A stretch of DNA of 64,000 bases from Cellulomonas terrae. Its GTDB lineage: Bacteria; Actinomycetota; Actinomycetes; Actinomycetales; Cellulomonadaceae. Positions 61,573 through 64,000 of the stretch are shown here, piece by piece. The notes beneath the pieces are model-generated. The model ran no database searches. It was not told the origin of the DNA and worked only from the letters and a program-made list of their open reading frames with translations. The stretch's first letter is position 1; every line of letters starts with the position of its first letter. Position numbers and translations under genes: made by a program. The stretch is from contig NZ_BJWH01000002.1 in the NCBI RefSeq assembly GCF_007990265.1, forward strand, positions 124,001 through 188,000, given 5' to 3'.

Positions 61573-63929
61573 GGCAGGAAGTAGGTGATCTCACCCGGCG
61601 GTGAGACGCGGCCGACGAAGCACATCCGGGAGAACGAGCTCGCGACCGTGAGCCCCCGGCCCGCGTCGGCCTCGTTCTCGAAGGTGGCCAGCAGCGAGTT
61701 CCCGGCGACGAGCCGCCACACGTCGCGCACGATCTCGGCCGACGACGGATCGTGCGAGATGCAGTCGGTCCGGCTCAGCACGGGCTCGCCCGCGTTCGGG
61801 CCGTTCCAGTACATCATCTCGGGGTCGGGTCGTCCGATGAAGCACCGGGACGCGTAGTGCTGCGCGACGATCAGCGCGTTCTGCGCGTCCTCCTGGGAGT
61901 CGAGGATGAACATGCGGGACGTCCCGTCCGTCAGCAGCCAGGAGCCACCGCCCTCGTCCACGATCGTGAGGTTCGCCCGGTCGGTGGACAGGCAGTCCTC
62001 AGGCTCGACGGGGGCCTGGTGGAACGCCGCCGTGACCGCTGTGTCCTCCGAGACGACGACGTCGCAGCCGCCCGTCCCGGAGCACGCTCCGCCCCACCCG
62101 TCGAACACGGCGGGGAACTGCCGGCTGGGGATCGACAGACCCGCGGTCGTCCCGGGGGTCAGGTCGAACGTGCAGACACCGTCGCACGGCGCACCGTCCA
62201 CGTCGACGGTCCCGCCCCCGGCGACCGTCACCGTGAGCGTGGCGACGGGTGGGCCGGCCACCGTGAGTGCCAGCTGGCGGGGCGCGGACGAGCCGCCCGG
62301 GCCCGACACCGTCACGGTGACGACCACGTTCGGGTCCCCGTCCACCGGGAACGTGAAGCCCGTCGAGAAGGGGCTCGTCGCGGTGGCCAGCTCGGTGCCG
62401 CCGCTCGTGGCGATGCGCCAGCTCCACGCCGTGACCTCGCCCGAGACGGTCGCCTCGAAGGTGGCCGGTTCGCCTGCCTGGACCTGCGCGGGCGACGCGG
62501 TCAGCGACGTGACCGACGGCGGGGCCGCCGGGACGTCCGACGGTGACGGGCCGGGGGCCGGGGTGCTGCTGCCGGGTCCGGGGGACTCGCTCGCGCGCGG
62601 TGCCGGTACGGCCGCGACGGGGGGCTTCGGGCCGTCCGGCGGCGGTGTCGACGGGGCCGGCCCGCTGGTCGGCCCGGGCGCGGGCGCGACCTCCCCGGGA
62701 GCGGGACCCGCGGGAGCGGCCTGCTGGTCCTGCGGGACGGCGACCTGCTGGTCCTGCGGGACGGCGACCTGCTGGGACGACGCTCCCGCCGGTGCGTACT
62801 TCTGCAGCGCATCGCCCTGTGTCCAGGCCTCCCCGTCGAAGGTGAGGACGCCCGCGGTCTCTGAGTCGAGGTCGTTGAAGAAGACGATCCCGTCCTTGCT
62901 GGCGAGCTCGAGACGGTTCCCGGGCGGCGTCAGGGCGAACGAGTCGGCGATGGTGGAGTCGGCGGTGTCGATGATCGTCGTGCGCCCGGTGGTGCGGTCC
63001 GGCACGAACAGGTAGCGGTCGCTCTGCACCATCGGGCCGAAGTCGTGCCCGGCCTCCTCGGCGACGCGCACGACGCCCTGGCAGTCGCCGGTGTCGAGAC
63101 GCGCGACGACGACGTTGCCGGTCTGCGCGACGGCGGCGTAGACGCGGTCGGCGGTGGCCGAGCCGAGGAGCTGCACGGTGTCGTCGGGGCGCACGTCCAG
63201 GCAGGACCAGCGGTCCACCTGCCCGTCGCCGCCCAGCGTGCCCAGCTGTCCGTGCGCGAGGTCGGCGAGCACCGCCCTGCCCTGCACCAGGATCACCTGC
63301 GCCCGGGCGTCGGCGGGTGCCCGGACGACCTGGTCGTCGCCGCGGAAGGACGCCAGGCCGGTGCCCTCGCTGTCGACGACCCACAGCCGGCCGTCGTCGT
63401 CCACGGCGGACTGCCCGGTGCCGGGGGTGCTGGCCAGGGAGATCGTCGCGGTCAGGGTCAGGGCGTCCGCGTCGAGGACCGCCGTCGTGCGGCGCACAGG
63501 GTCCACGACGTAGGCCTGGTCGCCGCCCTGGAGCACGGTGACGGGGGACCCGGGGTCGGCTACGAGAACCGGAGTGCCGGCGGCGTACGTCGCACCGTCC
63601 ACGCGTGCGAGCGTGCCGCGGGTCTGGTTGGAGACCAGGGCCGAGGCCTCGCGCTGCACGACCGAGAGCACGTCACCCGCGGCGGCGCCCGGTGCCGGCA
63701 GGGTGTCCACGACCTCCTCGGACGGCCCGTCGATGAGCGTGACGGTCCCGGCGCCCAGCGACGCCACCCACGCGCTCCCGCTGGACTGCGCGAGCCGGTC
63801 GATCGGGTTGCCCTCGCCCATCACGACGGCGGCGACGAGCGGCGCGGCCACCAGCACCGTGACCAGCGTGGGCGCCACGTTCCGGCTGCGCGTGACCGCC
63901 CGGAACCGGGACGCCAGGGTGGGGCTCAT
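61569..63929 (-). CDS. Membrane-anchored propeller + Ig-like repeat surface protein (paralogue 2)
   Basis: A 786-residue paralogue of the adjacent protein, with the same N-terminal anchor, the same SSGSAW(V) and IDGPSEEV blade motifs and the same Pro-rich linker. One Ig-like domain follows. After that come an InlB-type beta-repeat stretch (GGGTVDVDGAPCDGVCTF) and a different C-terminal domain: two similar halves with FILDSQEDAQNALIVAQHYASRCFIGR and ENEADAGRGLTVASSFSRMCFVGR. ATG 63929 is chosen because it overlaps the stop of the partial gene at the window edge; GTG 63938 is possible. The linker contains a 24-bp tandem repeat. Confidence 0.85.
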   Translation of the reverse strand: MSPTLASRFRAVTRSRNVAPTLVTVLVAAPLVAAVVMGEGNPIDRLAQSSGSAWVASLGAGTVTLIDGPSEEVVDTLPAPGAAAGDVLSVVQREASALVSNQTRGTLARVDGATYAAGTPVLVADPGSPVTVLQGGDQAYVVDPVRRTTAVLDADALTLTATISLASTPGTGQSAVDDDGRLWVVDSEGTGLASFRGDDQVVRAPADARAQVILVQGRAVLADLAHGQLGTLGGDGQVDRWSCLDVRPDDTVQLLGSATADRVYAAVAQTGNVVVARLDTGDCQGVVRVAEEAGHDFGPMVQSDRYLFVPDRTTGRTTIIDTADSTIADSFALTPPGNRLELASKDGIVFFNDLDSETAGVLTFDGEAWTQGDALQKYAPAGASSQQVAVPQDQQVAVPQDQQAAPAGPAPGEVAPAPGPTSGPAPSTPPPDGPKPPVAAVPAPRASESPGPGSSTPAPGPSPSDVPAAPPSVTSLTASPAQVQAGEPATFEATVSGEVTAWSWRIATSGGTELATATSPFSTGFTFPVDGDPNVVVTVTVSGPGGSSAPRQLALTVAGPPVATLTVTVAGGGTVDVDGAPCDGVCTFDLTPGTTAGLSIPSRQFPAVFDGWGGACSGTGGCDVVVSEDTAVTAAFHQAPVEPEDCLSTDRANLTIVDEGGGSWLLTDGTSRMFILDSQEDAQNALIVAQHYASRCFIGRPDPEMMYWNGPNAGEPVLSRTDCISHDPSSAEIVRDVWRLVAGNSLLATFENEADAGRGLTVASSFSRMCFVGRVSPPGEITYFLP
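62721..62768 (-). repeat. 24-bp tandem repeat in the linker of paralogue 2
   Basis: Two perfect 24-bp copies (62721-62744 and 62745-62768), followed by a partial third, encode QVAVPQDQ-type units in the Pro-rich linker. Perfect identity suggests recent slippage, so copy number probably varies between strains. Confidence 0.85.
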
Positions 63930-64000
63930 GCGGCGCACCCCCCGACCGGGACGGTGCGGACCTCGGACACGGACCCGAACCGGTCGGTGGCGCGCACCGA
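63926..64000 (-). CDS. Partial gene, C-terminus only (probable surface/Ig-like protein)
   Basis: An open frame enters from the right edge and ends in TGA at 63926, giving 24 residues that finish ...TVPVGGCAA. The ATGA overlap with the downstream paralogue makes it a genuine upstream gene of the same operon. The strand-like sequence (VRATDRFGSVSEVRTV) resembles the end of an Ig or fibronectin domain. Too little is present to say more. Confidence 0.55.
   Translation of the reverse strand, partial: SVRATDRFGSVSEVRTVPVGGCAA

Overview
The DNA is very GC-rich, uses GTG as a start almost as often as ATG, and packs genes into operons joined by ATGA/GTGA stop-start overlaps. Together with the gene families present (DUF3000, CstA plus YbdD, TreX/Y/Z trehalose synthesis, siroheme sulfite reductase operon, IniA/IniC-like dynamins, a class of contractile injection system known from actinomycetes), this points to an actinomycete, most likely of the Micrococcales/Cellulomonadaceae type. 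The genus is inference. No rRNA, tRNA, CRISPR array or insertion sequence was seen.

Positions 1-32,700 are mostly housekeeping. In order: a LuxR-type regulator and a DUF3000 protein; a cstA-ybdD uptake operon; gnd translationally coupled to an ATP-grasp ligase; a two-component system divergent from a lipoprotein / membrane-fusion-protein / ABC ATPase / FtsX-type permease operon; and a small Rossmann-like protein coupled to a RibD-C reductase. Next comes a tight assimilatory sulfate reduction operon (sir, small zinc ribbon, cysH, cysD, cysN, cysG). It is preceded by a 17-codon cysteine-rich leader peptide that fits the actinobacterial cysteine attenuation mechanism. Then follow zapE, glgX-treY-treZ, a ferredoxin reductase and a YbdK-type glutamate-cysteine ligase.

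Positions about 30,080-55,800 hold the accessory centrepiece, a phage-tail-like contractile injection system (CIS). A leftward operon (47,066 to 35,777) encodes sheath, tube, a hub-assembly-chaperone-like protein, a DUF6760 miniprotein, a very long Pro/Ala-rich repeat protein, a second tube-like protein, a LysM hub protein, VgrG spike, PAAR tip, gp25, baseplate J and a tail-I-like baseplate protein. A rightward pair encodes the AAA+ ATPase and a 1293-residue DUF4157 ('eCIS core') protein with an internal duplication. A DUF4255 tail-terminator gene faces them. An intracellular-looking lysozyme + NlpC/P60 + calcium-repeat protein follows. Flanking genes are a large STAND/BTAD regulator (carrying an apparent frameshift), two low-complexity proteins (one with two zinc ribbons, one membrane segment and a discoidin-like domain), and a LuxR-type regulator. 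No receptor-binding tail fibre is recognisable, which resembles the cytoplasmic CIS of Streptomyces rather than secreted Afp/PVC particles.

Positions 55,886-64,000 contain two coupled dynamin-like GTPases (membrane remodelling) and, on the other strand, two tandem paralogous membrane-anchored propeller / Ig-like surface proteins, plus the 3' end of a third gene cut by the window edge. How the CIS, the lysin, the dynamins and the surface proteins relate functionally is not established by the sequence. Their adjacency is the reason to test it.
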